DNA from: Streptomyces sp. NBC_01497
GTDB lineage: Bacteria; Actinomycetota; Actinomycetes; Streptomycetales; Streptomycetaceae
Direction of reading: 5' to 3'
DNA length: 64,000 nucleotides
Assembly: GCF_036250695.1 (NCBI RefSeq)
Contig: NZ_CP109427.1
Coordinates: 5,704,001 to 5,768,000 of the forward strand
Shown: positions 36,767 through 46,837 of the stretch, piece by piece
Layout: each line of letters begins with the position of its first letter
How positions within the stretch are numbered: the first letter of the stretch is position 1
The notes under the pieces: model-generated
What the model was told of the DNA's origin: nothing
The model's database searches: none
What the model saw: the letters and a program-made list of their open reading frames with translations, nothing else
Program-made: the position numbers and the translations under genes

Positions 36767-37636
36767 TCAGGGCGTCGGCGATCCGGCCGCCGCGAGCGTG
36801 GCCCGCTGGGCACGGACGAACGCCGCGTCCACCACGGCGCCGTGCCCCGGCACGTAGAGCGCGTCCTCGCCCCCCAGCCGCAGCAGGCGCTCCAGCGCCG
36901 CGGGCCAGCGGTCGGGACAGGCGTCGGGACCGGCCTGCGGCGGGCCGGACTCCTCCACCAGATCGCCGCAGAACACCACCGGCGGGCCGTCCCCGCCCCG
37001 TACCAGCACGGCCAGGTCGTACGCGGTGTGCCCGGGCCCCGCGTTCACCAGGACCGCCCGTACGCCCCCGCCCAGGTCCAGCTCGTACGGCTCGCTCCCG
37101 ACCTCGCGCCATCGCGCCGCCGGGCTCGCCGGGACGGCCGCCACCCGCGCACCCGCGACGTCACCCGGACCGCCCGGACCGCCCGGACCGCCCGGACCGC
37201 CCGGACCGCCCGGACCGCCCGGGGCGGCCAGGGCAGCCAGGGCGTCGGCCCCGCGCCGCGCCCGCGCCGGGGGCAGGCCGTGGCGCACGGCGTCCGCGTA
37301 CAGGGCGTCCCGCCCCCGCGCCTCTCCGAGCTCCCGCGCCGTCCCGGCCGCCGTGAGGACCGCGGCCCCGGGGAAGGCTCCCGCGCCGAGCACATGGTCG
37401 AAGTGCGGGTGCGTGAGTGCGAGATGTGTCACGGGCGCGCCCCCGGTGAGCCGACGTGCCGCCGCCCTTAGCGCCGTGCCCTGCCCGAGGGAGGCGCCGG
37501 CGTCCACGAGCAGCGCGCCGTCCGTGCCCACCACCAGGCCCGCCGTGCAGTCCCAGCCGGGCAGCCGCACCCGGCTCACGCCCGGCGCCGGGCGCTCCCA
37601 GCCGCCGGCCGGCAGGCCCTGTCCGCTGCTCCCCAT
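36767..37636 (-). CDS. metallo-beta-lactamase fold hydrolase with a Gly-Gly-Pro repeat
   Basis: A 289-residue hydrolase of unknown substrate. The metal motif HxHxDH is [11 protein letters not shown]; further ligands lie in [11 protein letters not shown] (His), FCGDLVEE (Asp) and VPGHGAVVD (His). An insert of about 20 residues, (GGP) repeated six times, comes from a 9-base minisatellite at 37164-37217 and probably forms a flexible surface loop. ATG with AGGAGAG 6 bases upstream. The last 130 bases before it on the minus strand hold no gene. Confidence 0.87.
   Translation of the reverse strand: MGSSGQGLPAGGWERPAPGVSRVRLPGWDCTAGLVVGTDGALLVDAGASLGQGTALRAAARRLTGGAPVTHLALTHPHFDHVLGAGAFPGAAVLTAAGTARELGEARGRDALYADAVRHGLPPARARRGADALAALAAPGGPGGPGGPGGPGGPGGPGDVAGARVAAVPASPAARWREVGSEPYELDLGGGVRAVLVNAGPGHTAYDLAVLVRGGDGPPVVFCGDLVEESGPPQAGPDACPDRWPAALERLLRLGGEDALYVPGHGAVVDAAFVRAQRATLAAAGSPTP
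37164..37217. repeat. 9-base coding minisatellite (GGP units)
   Basis: Six perfect CCCGGACCG units, in frame, encode Gly-Gly-Pro on the minus strand within the metallo-beta-lactamase gene. The copy number can change without shifting the frame. Confidence 0.95.
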
Positions 37637-37749
37637 GCGCCGCTCTCCTCACGTCCGTGCCACCGCGCCGGTCCCGGGCCCGGGCGGCCCCGGGGGGAAC
37701 CTCTCACGCCCTCGGGGGCACCCGGGGCCCGATCGCGTGGAACACTGCC

Positions 37750-37820
37750 TTGCTACGCGTGCACCCCCCGGCCGTACACTGGCTCGGAAGGAGCTGGCAC
37801 TCCACCGGATCGAGTGCCAA
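37750..37820 (+). promoter_or_regulatory. hrcA promoter with CIRCE operator
   Basis: TTGCTA (37750-37755) and TACACT (37775-37780), 19 apart, are followed by the inverted repeat CTGGCACTC-N9-GAGTGCCAA at 37794-37820. Eight of nine arm positions pair, and the spacer is exactly 9, the CIRCE format bound by HrcA. The position just after the start point fits repression. Confidence 0.85.
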
Positions 37821-37877
37821 AAGCGGTCGCACAGCGCGACGAGGGACGACGAACGACGAACGCTGGAGGTGTGCGCC

Positions 37878-38894
37878 GTGCTCAGCGAACGCAGACTCGA
37901 AGTGCTGCGCGCCATCGTCCAGGACTACGTCGGTACGGAGGAGCCCGTCGGCTCCAAGGCGCTCACCGAGCGTCACCGGCTCGGGGTGTCGCCCGCGACG
38001 ATCCGCAACGACATGGCCGTCCTTGAGGACGAGGGCTACATCGCGCAGCCGCACACGAGCGCGGGCCGCATCCCCACCGACAAGGGGTACCGGCTGTTCG
38101 TGGACAGACTGGCGGGCGTGAAGCCGCTGTCGTCGCCCGAGCGCCGGGCCATCCAGAACTTCCTGGGGGGTGCCGTCGACCTGGACGACGTGGTGGGCCG
38201 CACGGTGCGCCTGCTGGCGCAGCTCACCCGGCAGGTCGCCGTCGTGCAGTACCCGTCCCTGACGCGTTCGACGGTGCGCCACGTGGAGCTGCTGTCGCTG
38301 GCGCCCGCGCGCCTGATGCTCGTCCTGATCACCGACACGGGACGGGTCGAACAGCGCATGATCGACTGCCCCGCGCCGTTCGGCGAGGTGGCGCTCGCGG
38401 ACCTGCGGGCCCGGTTGAACAGCCGGGTCGTGGGCAGGCGCTTCTCCGACGTGCCGCGTCTGGTGCAGGATCTGCCGGAGTCGTTCGACGCGGAGGACCG
38501 GCCCACGGTCTCCACCGTCCTCGCGACCCTGCTGGAGAACCTGGTCGAGGAGACCGAGGAGCGCCTGCTGATCGGCGGCACGGCGAACCTCACCCGGTTC
38601 GGACACGACTTCCCGCTGGTGATCAGGCCGGTGCTGGAGGCACTTGAGGAACACGTCGTGCTCCTCAAGCTGCTCGGCGAGGCGGGACAGCCGGGCATGA
38701 CGGTCCGTATCGGGCACGAGAACGCCCATGAGGGACTCACTTCCACATCTGTCGTAGCAGTCGGCTACGGTTCGGGCGACGAGGCAGTCGCCAAACTCGG
38801 CGTGGTCGGACCGACCCGCATGGACTACCCCGGAACGATGGGAGCGGTACGCGCAGTGGCACGTTACGTCGGACAGATCCTGGCGGAGTCGTAA
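37878..38894 (+). CDS. hrcA: heat-inducible transcription repressor HrcA
   Basis: A 338-residue repressor that binds CIRCE elements and is released on heat shock. The N-terminal winged helix ([54 protein letters not shown]) and the GAF-like and dimerisation domains ([41 protein letters not shown]) are complete. GTG 37878 has GGAGG 8 bases upstream. A CIRCE lies 58 bases before the start, so it should repress itself. The stop directly abuts the GTG of dnaJ. Confidence 0.96.
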   Translation: MLSERRLEVLRAIVQDYVGTEEPVGSKALTERHRLGVSPATIRNDMAVLEDEGYIAQPHTSAGRIPTDKGYRLFVDRLAGVKPLSSPERRAIQNFLGGAVDLDDVVGRTVRLLAQLTRQVAVVQYPSLTRSTVRHVELLSLAPARLMLVLITDTGRVEQRMIDCPAPFGEVALADLRARLNSRVVGRRFSDVPRLVQDLPESFDAEDRPTVSTVLATLLENLVEETEERLLIGGTANLTRFGHDFPLVIRPVLEALEEHVVLLKLLGEAGQPGMTVRIGHENAHEGLTSTSVVAVGYGSGDEAVAKLGVVGPTRMDYPGTMGAVRAVARYVGQILAES

Positions 38895-40034
38895 GTGGCC
38901 ACGGACTACTACGCCGTACTCGGCGTGCGCCGCGACGCGTCCCAGGACGAGATCAAGAAGGCATTCCGGCGGCTCGCACGCGAGCTGCACCCGGACGTCA
39001 ACCCCGATCCCAAGACGCAAGAGCGCTTCAAAGAGATCAACGCCGCTTACGAGGTCCTGTCGGACCCGCAGAAGAAGCAGGTCTACGACCTCGGCGGAGA
39101 CCCGCTGTCCAGCAACGGCGGCGGTGGCGGGGCGGGCGGCTTCGGGGCCGGTGGCTTCGGCAACTTCTCCGACATCATGGACGCGTTCTTCGGTACGGCG
39201 TCGCAGCGCGGGCCCCGCTCGCGCACGCGGCGCGGCCAGGACGCGATGATCCGGCTGGAGATCGAGCTCAACGAGGCCGCCTTCGGCACGACGAAGGAGA
39301 TCCAGGTCGACACGGCCGTCGTCTGCACCACGTGCAACGGCGAGGGCGCGGCGCCCGGAACCTCGGCCCAGACCTGCGACATGTGTCGCGGTCGCGGTGA
39401 GGTCTCGCAGGTGACGCGGTCGTTCCTCGGCCAGGTCATGACCTCGCGTCCGTGCCCGCAGTGCCAGGGCTTCGGCACCGTGGTGCCGACCCCGTGCCCC
39501 GAGTGCGCGGGCGACGGGCGCGTGCGCTCCCGCCGCACGCTCACCGTCAAGATCCCGGCCGGTGTCGACGACGGCACCAAGATCCAGCTGGCGGGCGAGG
39601 GCGAGGTCGGACCCGGCGGCGGCCCGGCCGGCGACCTGTTCGTGGAGATCCGCGAGCTCCCGCACGCGGTCTTCCAGCGTCGAGGGGACGACCTGCACTG
39701 CACGGTGACGATCCCGATGACGGCGGCAGCGCTCGGCACGCAGTGTCCGTTGGAGACGCTGGACGGCGTGGAGGACGTCGACGTACGGCCGGGCACGCAG
39801 TCCGGCCAGTCGATCCCGCTGCACGGCCGTGGCGTGACCCACCTGCGCGGTGGCGGCCGGGGCGACCTGATCGTCCACGTCGAGGTCACGACCCCGTCGA
39901 AGCTGGACGCGGATCAGGAGCACCTGCTGCGCGAACTGTCCAAGCTGCGCGGCGAGGAGCGCCCGACGGGCCAGTTCCAGCCGGGGCAGCAGGGGTTGTT
40001 CTCCCGTTTGAAGGATGCGTTCAACGGTCGTTAG
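38895..40034 (+). CDS. dnaJ: molecular chaperone DnaJ (second type, hrcA-linked)
   Basis: Hsp40 co-chaperone of DnaK, 379 residues. It has the J domain with HPD at residues 32-34, a Gly/Phe-rich segment (GGGGGAGGFGAGGFGNFSD), four zinc-finger CxxC repeats (CTTCNGEG, CDMCRGRG, CPQCQGFG, CPECAGDG) and the C-terminal substrate domains. GTG start with no gap after hrcA, so the pair is an operon under CIRCE/HrcA. Its last 19 codons and stop are duplicated 105 bases downstream. Confidence 0.96.
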   Translation: MATDYYAVLGVRRDASQDEIKKAFRRLARELHPDVNPDPKTQERFKEINAAYEVLSDPQKKQVYDLGGDPLSSNGGGGGAGGFGAGGFGNFSDIMDAFFGTASQRGPRSRTRRGQDAMIRLEIELNEAAFGTTKEIQVDTAVVCTTCNGEGAAPGTSAQTCDMCRGRGEVSQVTRSFLGQVMTSRPCPQCQGFGTVVPTPCPECAGDGRVRSRRTLTVKIPAGVDDGTKIQLAGEGEVGPGGGPAGDLFVEIRELPHAVFQRRGDDLHCTVTIPMTAAALGTQCPLETLDGVEDVDVRPGTQSGQSIPLHGRGVTHLRGGGRGDLIVHVEVTTPSKLDADQEHLLRELSKLRGEERPTGQFQPGQQGLFSRLKDAFNGR

Positions 40035-40141
40035 GCGGTGTCGGGCCGGGGGTCCGGGGGTTGTCCTCCGGGTGGGCACGGTCAGCCGGGGCAGCAGGGG
40101 TTGTTCTCCCGTTTGAAGGATGCGTTCAACGGTCGTTAGGC
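39978..40141. repeat. duplicated 3' end of dnaJ
   Basis: The 59 bases at 39978-40036 (encoding QPGQQGLFSRLKDAFNGR and the stop) recur exactly at 40083-40141, offset 105. The sequence after each copy is also alike (GGGCCGGGGGTCCGG then TTGTCCT), so a roughly 105-base segment was duplicated in tandem. The second copy has no start and is not a gene. Confidence 0.96.
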
Positions 40142-40592
40142 AGGCGGTCGGGCCGGGGGTCCGGCGGTTGTCCTGTCGTCAGGGAGCGCGGGGCCGGGGG
40201 TCGCCCCCTCCCGGGCCGGCCGGGTGCGGCAGGGGCTGACCCGGCCGCGGACGCGTTCGACGGCCGTCGCATCGTGATGTTCCGCCGCCCACCGGTGTGT
40301 GTGCCGCCCTGTTCGGGGGCCCGCCGGTGGGCGAGCGTGTTCCTCCGTATGCGTCCCGCTTCTGGCGTCCCGCTTCTGACCTCGCTCCTCAGGGGCCTCT
40401 TCTCGGCCGTCCGGTTTCCGCGTGCCGCGGGTGCGGCGCGTGTCGCGGCAGTGGTGGTTCACCGTCGTGTGTACGCGAGAAATATGACCATTCCGTCCAG
40501 GCTCACCACCACGACCGGTGGTCATGCCTCTGGCATATGTCGGATGTCAGGGCGATTCTGAGGTCCGGTACGGGCATGGCACCATTCCCTGC
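40142..40592. other. remainder of the 558-base gap after dnaJ
   Basis: Apart from the dnaJ 3' duplication, nothing gene-like is visible. CACCAT at 40580-40585 lies 7 bases before the next ATG and may be its -10. Confidence 0.55.
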
Positions 40593-41666
40593 ATGCCTTC
40601 CACGCTGACCGATCTCTTTCGGTATCCGATCGTGCAGGCCCCCATGGCAGGCGGAGCGTCCTGTCCCCAGCTGGCCGCGGCGGTGTCCGACGCGGGCGGT
40701 CTCGGCTTCCTGGCCGCCGGCTACAAGACGGCGGACGGCATGTACGAGGAGATCAAGCACCTGCGTGGGCTGACGGGCGCGCCGTTCGGCGTGAACGTCT
40801 TCATGCCGGGCACCCGCCACGCCGACCGCGGGTCCGTGGAGCTGTACCGCAGCCAGCTGGCCGGTGAGGCGGACTGGTACGACACGCCGCTCGGCGATCC
40901 GGAGACCGGCTGGGACGACGGTTACGACGCCAAGCTCGCGATCCTGCTCGACGACCCGGTCCCCGTCGTCTCGTTCACCTTCGGCTGCCCGCCGCGGAAG
41001 GTGTTCGACCGCTTCCGCCGCGCCGGTACGTACACGATCGTGACGGTCACGACGCCCGAGGAGGCGCGTGCCGCCCAGTGGTCCGGCGCCGACGCGGTCT
41101 GCGTGCAGGGCATCGAGGCCGGGGGGCACCAGGGCGCGCACAAGGACGACCCCGCCACGGACGGTGCGGGCATCGGCCTGATGTCGCTGGTCGTCCAGGT
41201 CAAGGACGCCGTGACGCTGCCGGTCGTGGCGACGGGCGGCATCATGCGCGGTTCGCAGATCGCCGCGGTCCTCGCGCTCGGCGCCGAGGCCGCGCAGCTC
41301 GGCACGGCGTTCCTCGTCGCGGACGAGTCGGGCGCGCCGGACCTGCACAAGCAGGCCATGACGAACCCGCTGTTCGCCCGTACGGAGCTGACGCGGGCGT
41401 TCTCCGGCCGCCCGGCCCGCGGGCTCGTGAACCGCTTCATGCGCGAGCACGGCCCCTACGCGCCCCAGGGCTACCCCGAGGTCCACCATGTGACCTCGCC
41501 CCTGCGCAGGGCCGCGGTGAAGGCCGGGGACCCGCAGGCCATGGCGCTGTGGGCGGGCCAGGGGCACAAGATGGCGCGGCCCATGCCGGCGGCGCAGCTC
41601 GTCGAGGTGCTCGTGGCCGAGGGGGACGCGGCGCGCGCCGCGATGAATCTGGGGAGTACGTCATGA
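40593..41666 (+). CDS. nitronate monooxygenase (2-nitropropane dioxygenase-like)
   Basis: A 357-residue FMN enzyme oxidising alkyl nitronates; a TIM barrel. Family features are YPIVQAPMAGGASCPQLAAAVSDAGGLGFLAAGY, FTFGCPP, GADAVCVQGIEAGGHQGAH (with the catalytic-type His) and PVVATGGIMRGSQIAAVLALGAEAAQLGTAFL. ATG 40593 is chosen; an upstream in-frame ATG at 40518 precedes the putative -10. The stop overlaps the rsmE ATG as ATGA, so the two are coupled. Confidence 0.92.
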   Translation: MPSTLTDLFRYPIVQAPMAGGASCPQLAAAVSDAGGLGFLAAGYKTADGMYEEIKHLRGLTGAPFGVNVFMPGTRHADRGSVELYRSQLAGEADWYDTPLGDPETGWDDGYDAKLAILLDDPVPVVSFTFGCPPRKVFDRFRRAGTYTIVTVTTPEEARAAQWSGADAVCVQGIEAGGHQGAHKDDPATDGAGIGLMSLVVQVKDAVTLPVVATGGIMRGSQIAAVLALGAEAAQLGTAFLVADESGAPDLHKQAMTNPLFARTELTRAFSGRPARGLVNRFMREHGPYAPQGYPEVHHVTSPLRRAAVKAGDPQAMALWAGQGHKMARPMPAAQLVEVLVAEGDAARAAMNLGSTS

Positions 41667-42409
41667 CGGCGCCGGTCTTCGTGGTGGGGGAGGGCACCGT
41701 GCTGCGCCCCGGCACCCTCACGCTGGAGGGGCCCGAGGGGCGGCACGCGGTGTCCGTACGGCGCCTGCGGGCCGGTGAGGAGGTCGTCCTGACCGACGGG
41801 GCCGGCACCGGGGCGTACGGGAGCGTCGCGGCCGTCGAGGGCAAGGACCGGCTGCTGGTCGACGTCACCGAGGTCCGCACGGAGCCGGAGCCCGCGCCGC
41901 GGATCACCGTCGTCCAGGCCCTGCCCAAGGGCGACCGCGGTGAGCTCGCCGTCGAGACGATGACCGAGACCGGCGTGGACGCCGTCGTGCCCTGGGGCGC
42001 GGCCCGCTGCATCACGCAGTGGAAGGGCGAGCGCGGGGCCAGGTCCCTCGCGAAATGGCGGGCGACGGCGCGGGAGGCGGGCAAGCAGTCCCGCCGGCTG
42101 CGCTTCCCCGAGGTCACGGAGGCGGCCACGACCCGCGAGGTGGCCCGGCTGCTCGCCGGGGCCGACTTCGCGGCCGTGCTGCACGAGGACGGCGGCGTCG
42201 CCGCCCCCCTGGCCACGGCCGAACTGCCGCGCGCGGGCCGGCTGGTGCTGGTCGTCGGTCCCGAGGGCGGCGTCTCGCCGGAGGAACTCGACGCGTTCGC
42301 CGCCGCGGGGGCGGCCCCGTACCGGCTCGGGGGCAGTGTCCTGCGCACCTCCACGGCGGGGACGGCGGCCGTGGCCCTGCTGCTGACCCGCACCGGCCGC
42401 TGGTCCTGA
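41663..42409 (+). CDS. rsmE: 16S rRNA m3U1498 methyltransferase
   Basis: SPOUT methyltransferase that N3-methylates U1498 of 16S rRNA. The 248-residue protein has the N-terminal PUA-like domain (HAVSVRRLRAGEEVVLTDGAG), ITVVQALPKGDRGELAVETMTETGVDAVVPWGAARC, KQSRRLRFPEV and the knotted SAM site LVLVVGPEGGVSPEELDAF ending LGGSVLRTSTAGTAAVALLL. The start overlaps the stop of the monooxygenase by four bases. Confidence 0.95.
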   Translation: MTAPVFVVGEGTVLRPGTLTLEGPEGRHAVSVRRLRAGEEVVLTDGAGTGAYGSVAAVEGKDRLLVDVTEVRTEPEPAPRITVVQALPKGDRGELAVETMTETGVDAVVPWGAARCITQWKGERGARSLAKWRATAREAGKQSRRLRFPEVTEAATTREVARLLAGADFAAVLHEDGGVAAPLATAELPRAGRLVLVVGPEGGVSPEELDAFAAAGAAPYRLGGSVLRTSTAGTAAVALLLTRTGRWS

Positions 42410-42594
42410 ACCGCGCGCGAAGCGCCCGGCGGCGCCCACGGCGACGTGCGGCGCGTCGAACGGGACGCGACGGGTCGCGACGGGCCGTCGGGCGCCCGGA
42501 CGGGCCCGGCGGCGCGCGCGGGCGGGGCGAACGCCGGGCGCCCGGACGGATACGATGCCCGACGTACGGAGCGAAGGAGATGAGGGCCCGGATC

Positions 42595-42954
42595 ATGGCA
42601 GGAGAACCGCAGGCGGATTGCCTGTTCTGCAAGATCGTCGCGGGGGACGTGCCCGCCACGGTCGTGCGCGAGAGCGCGACCACCGTCGCCTTCCGGGACA
42701 TCAACCCGCAGGCGCCCACGCACGTCCTCGTCATTCCCCGGGCGCACTACCCCGACGCGGCGTCCCTCGCCGCCGCGGAACCGGGGATCGCGGCCGATGT
42801 GCTGCGTGAGGCCGCCGCGGTCGCGGCCGACGACAAGGTCGACGCGGGCGGTTACCGCGTCGTCTTCAACACCGGCAGTGGCGCGGGCCAGACCGTCTTC
42901 CACGCGCACGCCCACGTCCTGGGCGGGCGCGGCCTCAACTGGCCTCCCGGATAG
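42595..42954 (+). CDS. HIT family protein (HINT-like nucleotide hydrolase)
   Basis: A 119-residue nucleoside phosphoramidate hydrolase-type protein. It starts with DCLFCKIVAGDVPATVV and keeps the histidine triad HAHAHVLGGRGLNWPPG. GAGGG lies about 8 bases before ATG 42595; ATG 42580 is also in frame but too close to its ribosome site. A -10 like TACGAT sits at 42551. It is followed 15 bases later by rnz, a probable operon. Confidence 0.93.
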   Translation: MAGEPQADCLFCKIVAGDVPATVVRESATTVAFRDINPQAPTHVLVIPRAHYPDAASLAAAEPGIAADVLREAAAVAADDKVDAGGYRVVFNTGSGAGQTVFHAHAHVLGGRGLNWPPG

Positions 42955-42969
42955 CGGGCGGCGGACGCC

Positions 42970-43881
42970 ATGTCCGTACGCGAACTCGTCGTTCTCGGCA
43001 CCGCGAGCCAGGTGCCGACCCGCCGGCGCAACCAGAACGGCTACCTCCTGCGCTGGGACGGCGAGGGGCTGCTGTTCGACCCGGGCGAGGGCACGCAGCG
43101 GCAGATGCTGCGCGCCGGGGTCGCCGCGCACGACATCGACCGGCTGTGCGTGACGCACTTCCACGGCGACCACGCGCTCGGCCTCGCCGGGGTGATCCAG
43201 CGGATCAACCTCGACCGCGTGCCGCACCCGGTCACCGCGCACTACCCGGCGAGCGGGCAGCACTTCTACGAGCGGCTCGCGTACGCGACGTCGTACCGCG
43301 AGAGCGTCGCGATCGCGCAGGGCCCCGTCGCGGGCGACGGGCTCGTGACGCTCGCCGAGACGCCCGCGTACACCCTTGACGCGCACCGGCTCTCGCACCC
43401 GGTCGAGGCGTACGGCTACCGGCTCACCGAGCCCGACGGCCGCACCATACTGCCCGCCCTGCTCGCCGAGCACGGCATCGCGGGCCCGGACGTCGGCGTG
43501 CTGCAGCGCGAGGGCGAACTGCGAGGTGTGCGGCTGGCGGACGTCAGCAGGGCCCGGCGCGGCCAGCGGTTCGCTTTCGTCATGGACACCCGGTTGTGCC
43601 AGGGCGTGAGCGTGCTGGCCGAGGGGTGCGACCTGCTGGTCGTGGAGTCGACGTTCCTCGACGAGGACGAGGCGCTGGCCGTGGACTTCGGTCATATGAC
43701 GGCCGGGCAGGCCGGATCCGTCGCACGCGAGGCGGGCGCCCGGCACCTCGTCCTGACGCATTTCTCCCAGCGCTACGACGACCCCGACGTCTTCGGTCGG
43801 CAGGCCCGCGCGGCGGGCTTCACCGGCGACATCACGGTCGCGGACGACCTCATGCGCGTGCCGCTGCCGCGGCGGAGATGA
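42970..43881 (+). CDS. rnz: ribonuclease Z
   Basis: Zinc endoribonuclease that trims tRNA 3' trailers; needed here because both window tRNAs lack an encoded CCA. The 303-residue protein has [22 protein letters not shown], the metal motif THFHGDH (H63, H65, D67, H68), [24 protein letters not shown] and the C-terminal ligand [10 protein letters not shown]. 15 bases after the HIT gene. Confidence 0.93.
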   Translation: MSVRELVVLGTASQVPTRRRNQNGYLLRWDGEGLLFDPGEGTQRQMLRAGVAAHDIDRLCVTHFHGDHALGLAGVIQRINLDRVPHPVTAHYPASGQHFYERLAYATSYRESVAIAQGPVAGDGLVTLAETPAYTLDAHRLSHPVEAYGYRLTEPDGRTILPALLAEHGIAGPDVGVLQREGELRGVRLADVSRARRGQRFAFVMDTRLCQGVSVLAEGCDLLVVESTFLDEDEALAVDFGHMTAGQAGSVAREAGARHLVLTHFSQRYDDPDVFGRQARAAGFTGDITVADDLMRVPLPRRR

Positions 43882-43927
43882 CCGGATCGGGCAGACTGGC
43901 GGGAACGCACGCAACCAGGAGCACGCC

Positions 43928-45067
43928 GTGATCCCACGTGAACGCACCGGAGAGACGTCGGCAAGGACAGGACGAGGCAGTGGCGCGGAGCCGCGCATCG
44001 ACCCGCTGGGCGGGCTGAGGGCGCACGGCGACCCCGACTGCGACGTCTACCTGACCGGAACCGTCTTCCTGGACATCATCCTCACCGGGCTCGACAGCGC
44101 GCCGGTACGCGGCACCGAGTCCTGGGCGCGGGGCATGGGATCGAGCCCCGGGGGCGTCGCGAACATGGCGTCCGCCCTGGCCAGGCTCGGCCTGCGGACC
44201 TCGCTGTCCGCCGCGTTCGGTGACGACCACTACGGCGAGTACTGCTGGGACGCACTCGAACAGGGCGAAGGCATCGACCTCTCACGTTCGCGCACCGTGG
44301 CGGGCTGGCACTCCCCGGTCACCGTCTCCATGGCGTACGAGGGCGAACGCACGATGGTCTCGCACGGTCACGAGGCGCCGCCGCCCGCGGGCGCGCTGCC
44401 CGAGTGCCCGCCGCGCGCGCGGGCCGCCGTCGCGTCCCTTTCGCCCGGCCGCCCGCAGGAGTGGGTCGCGACCGCCGCCGCGAACGGGGCACGGATCTTC
44501 GCCGATGTCGGCTGGGACGACACGGGCCGCTGGGACCTGGGCGCCCTCTCCGATCTGGGGCACTGCGAGGCCTTCCTGCCCAACGCGGCCGAGGCGATGC
44601 GCTACACGCGCACCGACTGCCCGCGCGCCGCCGCCCGGGCGCTCACCGCGTACGTGCCCGTCGCCGTCGTCACGCTCGGCTCCGAGGGCGCGTACGCCGT
44701 GGACGGCCGCACCGGTGAGACCGCCGAGGTGCCGGCCATCGCGGTCGAGGCGCTCGACCCGACCGGCGCGGGAGACGTCTTCATGGCGGGCTTCATCACC
44801 GGCACCCTCGCGGGCTGGCCCCTCGCCGACCGGCTCGCCTTCGGCGGCCTCACGGCCGCTCTCTCCGTGCAGGAGTTCGGCGGCTCCCTCTCGGCGCCCG
44901 GCTGGGCCGAGGTGGCGGCCTGGTGGAGCTACGCGCAGAGCGACGGCGGCCAGGACCCGGACGGCCTGCGCCGGTACGCCTTCCTGACGTCCCTGCTGCC
45001 CGCCCCTGCCCGGCCCTGGCCGCTGCGGCGCGCGGTGCCGACGATCGGTTTCGGCCGCTCGTCCTGA
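43928..45067 (+). CDS. PfkB-family carbohydrate kinase
   Basis: A 379-residue ribokinase-like sugar kinase; the substrate cannot be told. The PfkB signature 1 region GMGSSPGGVANMASALARLGLRTSLSAAFGDD and signature 2 DPTGAGDVFMAGFITG (catalytic Asp in GAGD) are present. GTG start with CAGGAG 7 bases upstream. It follows rnz by 46 bases and could be read from the same transcript. The tail after about residue 340 is unusually basic/Pro-rich. Confidence 0.9.
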   Translation: MIPRERTGETSARTGRGSGAEPRIDPLGGLRAHGDPDCDVYLTGTVFLDIILTGLDSAPVRGTESWARGMGSSPGGVANMASALARLGLRTSLSAAFGDDHYGEYCWDALEQGEGIDLSRSRTVAGWHSPVTVSMAYEGERTMVSHGHEAPPPAGALPECPPRARAAVASLSPGRPQEWVATAAANGARIFADVGWDDTGRWDLGALSDLGHCEAFLPNAAEAMRYTRTDCPRAAARALTAYVPVAVVTLGSEGAYAVDGRTGETAEVPAIAVEALDPTGAGDVFMAGFITGTLAGWPLADRLAFGGLTAALSVQEFGGSLSAPGWAEVAAWWSYAQSDGGQDPDGLRRYAFLTSLLPAPARPWPLRRAVPTIGFGRSS

Positions 45068-45285
45068 CGTACGGCGTGCGTCCGCGACCCGGCGTGGCGG
45101 GGGACGACGGACGGTGCGGGCCCGGGTGGGGAGCGTGACCGTGGCGTAGTTTTCCCGATGCGTTCCCTTCCTGGTCGAAAAGTCCTTCGGGCATGTCGGT
45201 ACGGGGTCGTACGCTGGTACTCCAGAGGTTGTCGAGCAGCGAGAACCCTGCAACGGGAGGTATGTGCAGGCCACAGCGCCGGCCC

Positions 45286-46317
45286 ATGACTCAGACACCC
45301 ACAGCCCAGCAGCCCGCGCAGGACCGGGCCAAGGCCCGGATCACCGTCCCGGCCAAGCACCCGATGGTGACGGTCCTGGGATCGGGGGATTCCCTCCTCC
45401 GCGTGATCGAGAAGGCGTTCCCGTCCGCCGACATCCACGTACGGGGCAACGAGATCAGTGCCTCGGGCAGTACGCCCGATGTGGCGCTGATCCAGCGCGT
45501 GTTCGACGAGATGATGCTGGTGCTCCGCACCGGTCAGCCGATGACGGAGGACGCAGTGGAACGTTCCATCGCGATGCTCAGGGCGAGCGAGAGCGGCGGT
45601 GCGGACGGCACGGAGACGCCCGCCGAGGTGCTCACCCAGAACATCCTGTCCAGCCGGGGCCGGACGATCCGGCCGAAGACGCTCAACCAGAAGCGCTATG
45701 TCGACGCCATCGACAAGCACACGATCGTCTTCGGCATCGGCCCGGCCGGTACGGGCAAGACGTACCTCGCCATGGCCAAGGCCGTGCAGGCCCTGCAGGC
45801 CAAGCAGGTCACGCGGATCATCCTGACCCGCCCCGCCGTCGAGGCGGGCGAGCGGCTCGGCTTCCTGCCCGGCACGCTCTACGAGAAGATCGACCCGTAC
45901 CTGCGCCCGCTGTACGACGCACTGCACGACATGCTCGACCCGGAGTCCATTCCGCGCCTGATGGCGGCGGGCACGATCGAGGTCGCCCCGCTGGCCTACA
46001 TGCGCGGCCGCACCCTGAACGACGCGTTCATCATCCTGGACGAGGCGCAGAACACGAACCCCGAACAGATGAAGATGTTCCTGACCCGGCTCGGCTTCGA
46101 ATCGAAGATCGTGATCACGGGCGATGTCACCCAGGTCGACCTGCCCGGGGGCACGAAGAGCGGCCTGCGCCAGGTCCAGGACATCCTGGACGACGTGGAG
46201 GATGTGCACTTCTCCCGCCTCACGTCGCAGGATGTCGTACGGCACAAGCTCGTCGGCCGTATCGTCGACGCCTACGAGAAGTACGACAGCCGCACCGGAA
46301 ACGATCAGCGGCACTGA
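45286..46317 (+). CDS. PhoH-like ATPase
   Basis: A 343-residue NTPase/helicase-related protein of the PhoH (YbeZ) type, usually linked to ybeY and ribosome or rRNA quality control. Walker A GPAGTGKT lies near residue 152, Walker [11 protein letters not shown] near 245; the N-terminal KH-like region is [37 protein letters not shown] 45286 gives the family-like start MTQTPTAQ; a GGGAGG at 45255-45260 instead points to ATG 45262 (8 residues longer) but is only one base from it, so the start is uncertain. 22 bases before ybeY. Confidence 0.93.
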   Translation: MTQTPTAQQPAQDRAKARITVPAKHPMVTVLGSGDSLLRVIEKAFPSADIHVRGNEISASGSTPDVALIQRVFDEMMLVLRTGQPMTEDAVERSIAMLRASESGGADGTETPAEVLTQNILSSRGRTIRPKTLNQKRYVDAIDKHTIVFGIGPAGTGKTYLAMAKAVQALQAKQVTRIILTRPAVEAGERLGFLPGTLYEKIDPYLRPLYDALHDMLDPESIPRLMAAGTIEVAPLAYMRGRTLNDAFIILDEAQNTNPEQMKMFLTRLGFESKIVITGDVTQVDLPGGTKSGLRQVQDILDDVEDVHFSRLTSQDVVRHKLVGRIVDAYEKYDSRTGNDQRH

Positions 46318-46339
46318 CCGGGGAGTGTCCCAGCGCACC

Positions 46340-46837
46340 ATGTCGATCGACGTCAACAACGAGTCAGGAACCGAGGTCGACGAGCAGGCGATCCTCGACA
46401 TCGCCCGCTACGCGCTCACCAGGATGCGTATCCACCCGCTCTCCGAACTGTCGGTGATCGTGGTGGACGAGGCGGCCATGGAGCAGCTCCACATCCAGTG
46501 GATGGATCTCCCCGGCCCCACCGATGTGCTGTCCTTCCCGATGGACGAACTGCGTCCGCCGGCGAAGGACGAGGAGGAGCCCCCGCAGGGGCTCCTCGGG
46601 GACATCGTGCTCTGCCCCGAGGTGGCCCTGAAGCAGGGCCAGGAGGCCGATACGCAGCACACCATGGACGAGGAGCTCCAGCTCCTCACCGTGCACGGTG
46701 TGCTGCACCTCCTCGGCTACGACCACGAGATGCCCGACGAGAAGGCCGAGATGTTCGGCCTTCAGGCGGCCATCGTGGACGGCTGGCGGGCCGAGCACGG
46801 GCTTGAGGGCCCGTCGCCCGCGCCCACCGTGTCGTGA
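46340..46837 (+). CDS. ybeY: endoribonuclease YbeY
   Basis: Zinc-dependent single-strand RNase for 16S rRNA 3' maturation and ribosome quality control. The 165-residue protein has the zinc motif [11 protein letters not shown] (H119, H123, H129) followed by EMPDE, plus the upstream [15 protein letters not shown] 46340; a GTG at 46325 is possible. The stop overlaps the GTG of the CNNM gene (GTGA). Third member of the phoH-ybeY-CNNM-YjbR string. Confidence 0.95.
   Translation: MSIDVNNESGTEVDEQAILDIARYALTRMRIHPLSELSVIVVDEAAMEQLHIQWMDLPGPTDVLSFPMDELRPPAKDEEEPPQGLLGDIVLCPEVALKQGQEADTQHTMDEELQLLTVHGVLHLLGYDHEMPDEKAEMFGLQAAIVDGWRAEHGLEGPSPAPTVS

Noticed and set aside
45264..46457. Alternative-frame ORF over phoH starting GTG at 45264 with a nearby GGGAGG
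   Set aside because: The product has no domain, while the overlapping frame encodes PhoH with both Walker motifs. The ribosome site does leave the phoH start uncertain.
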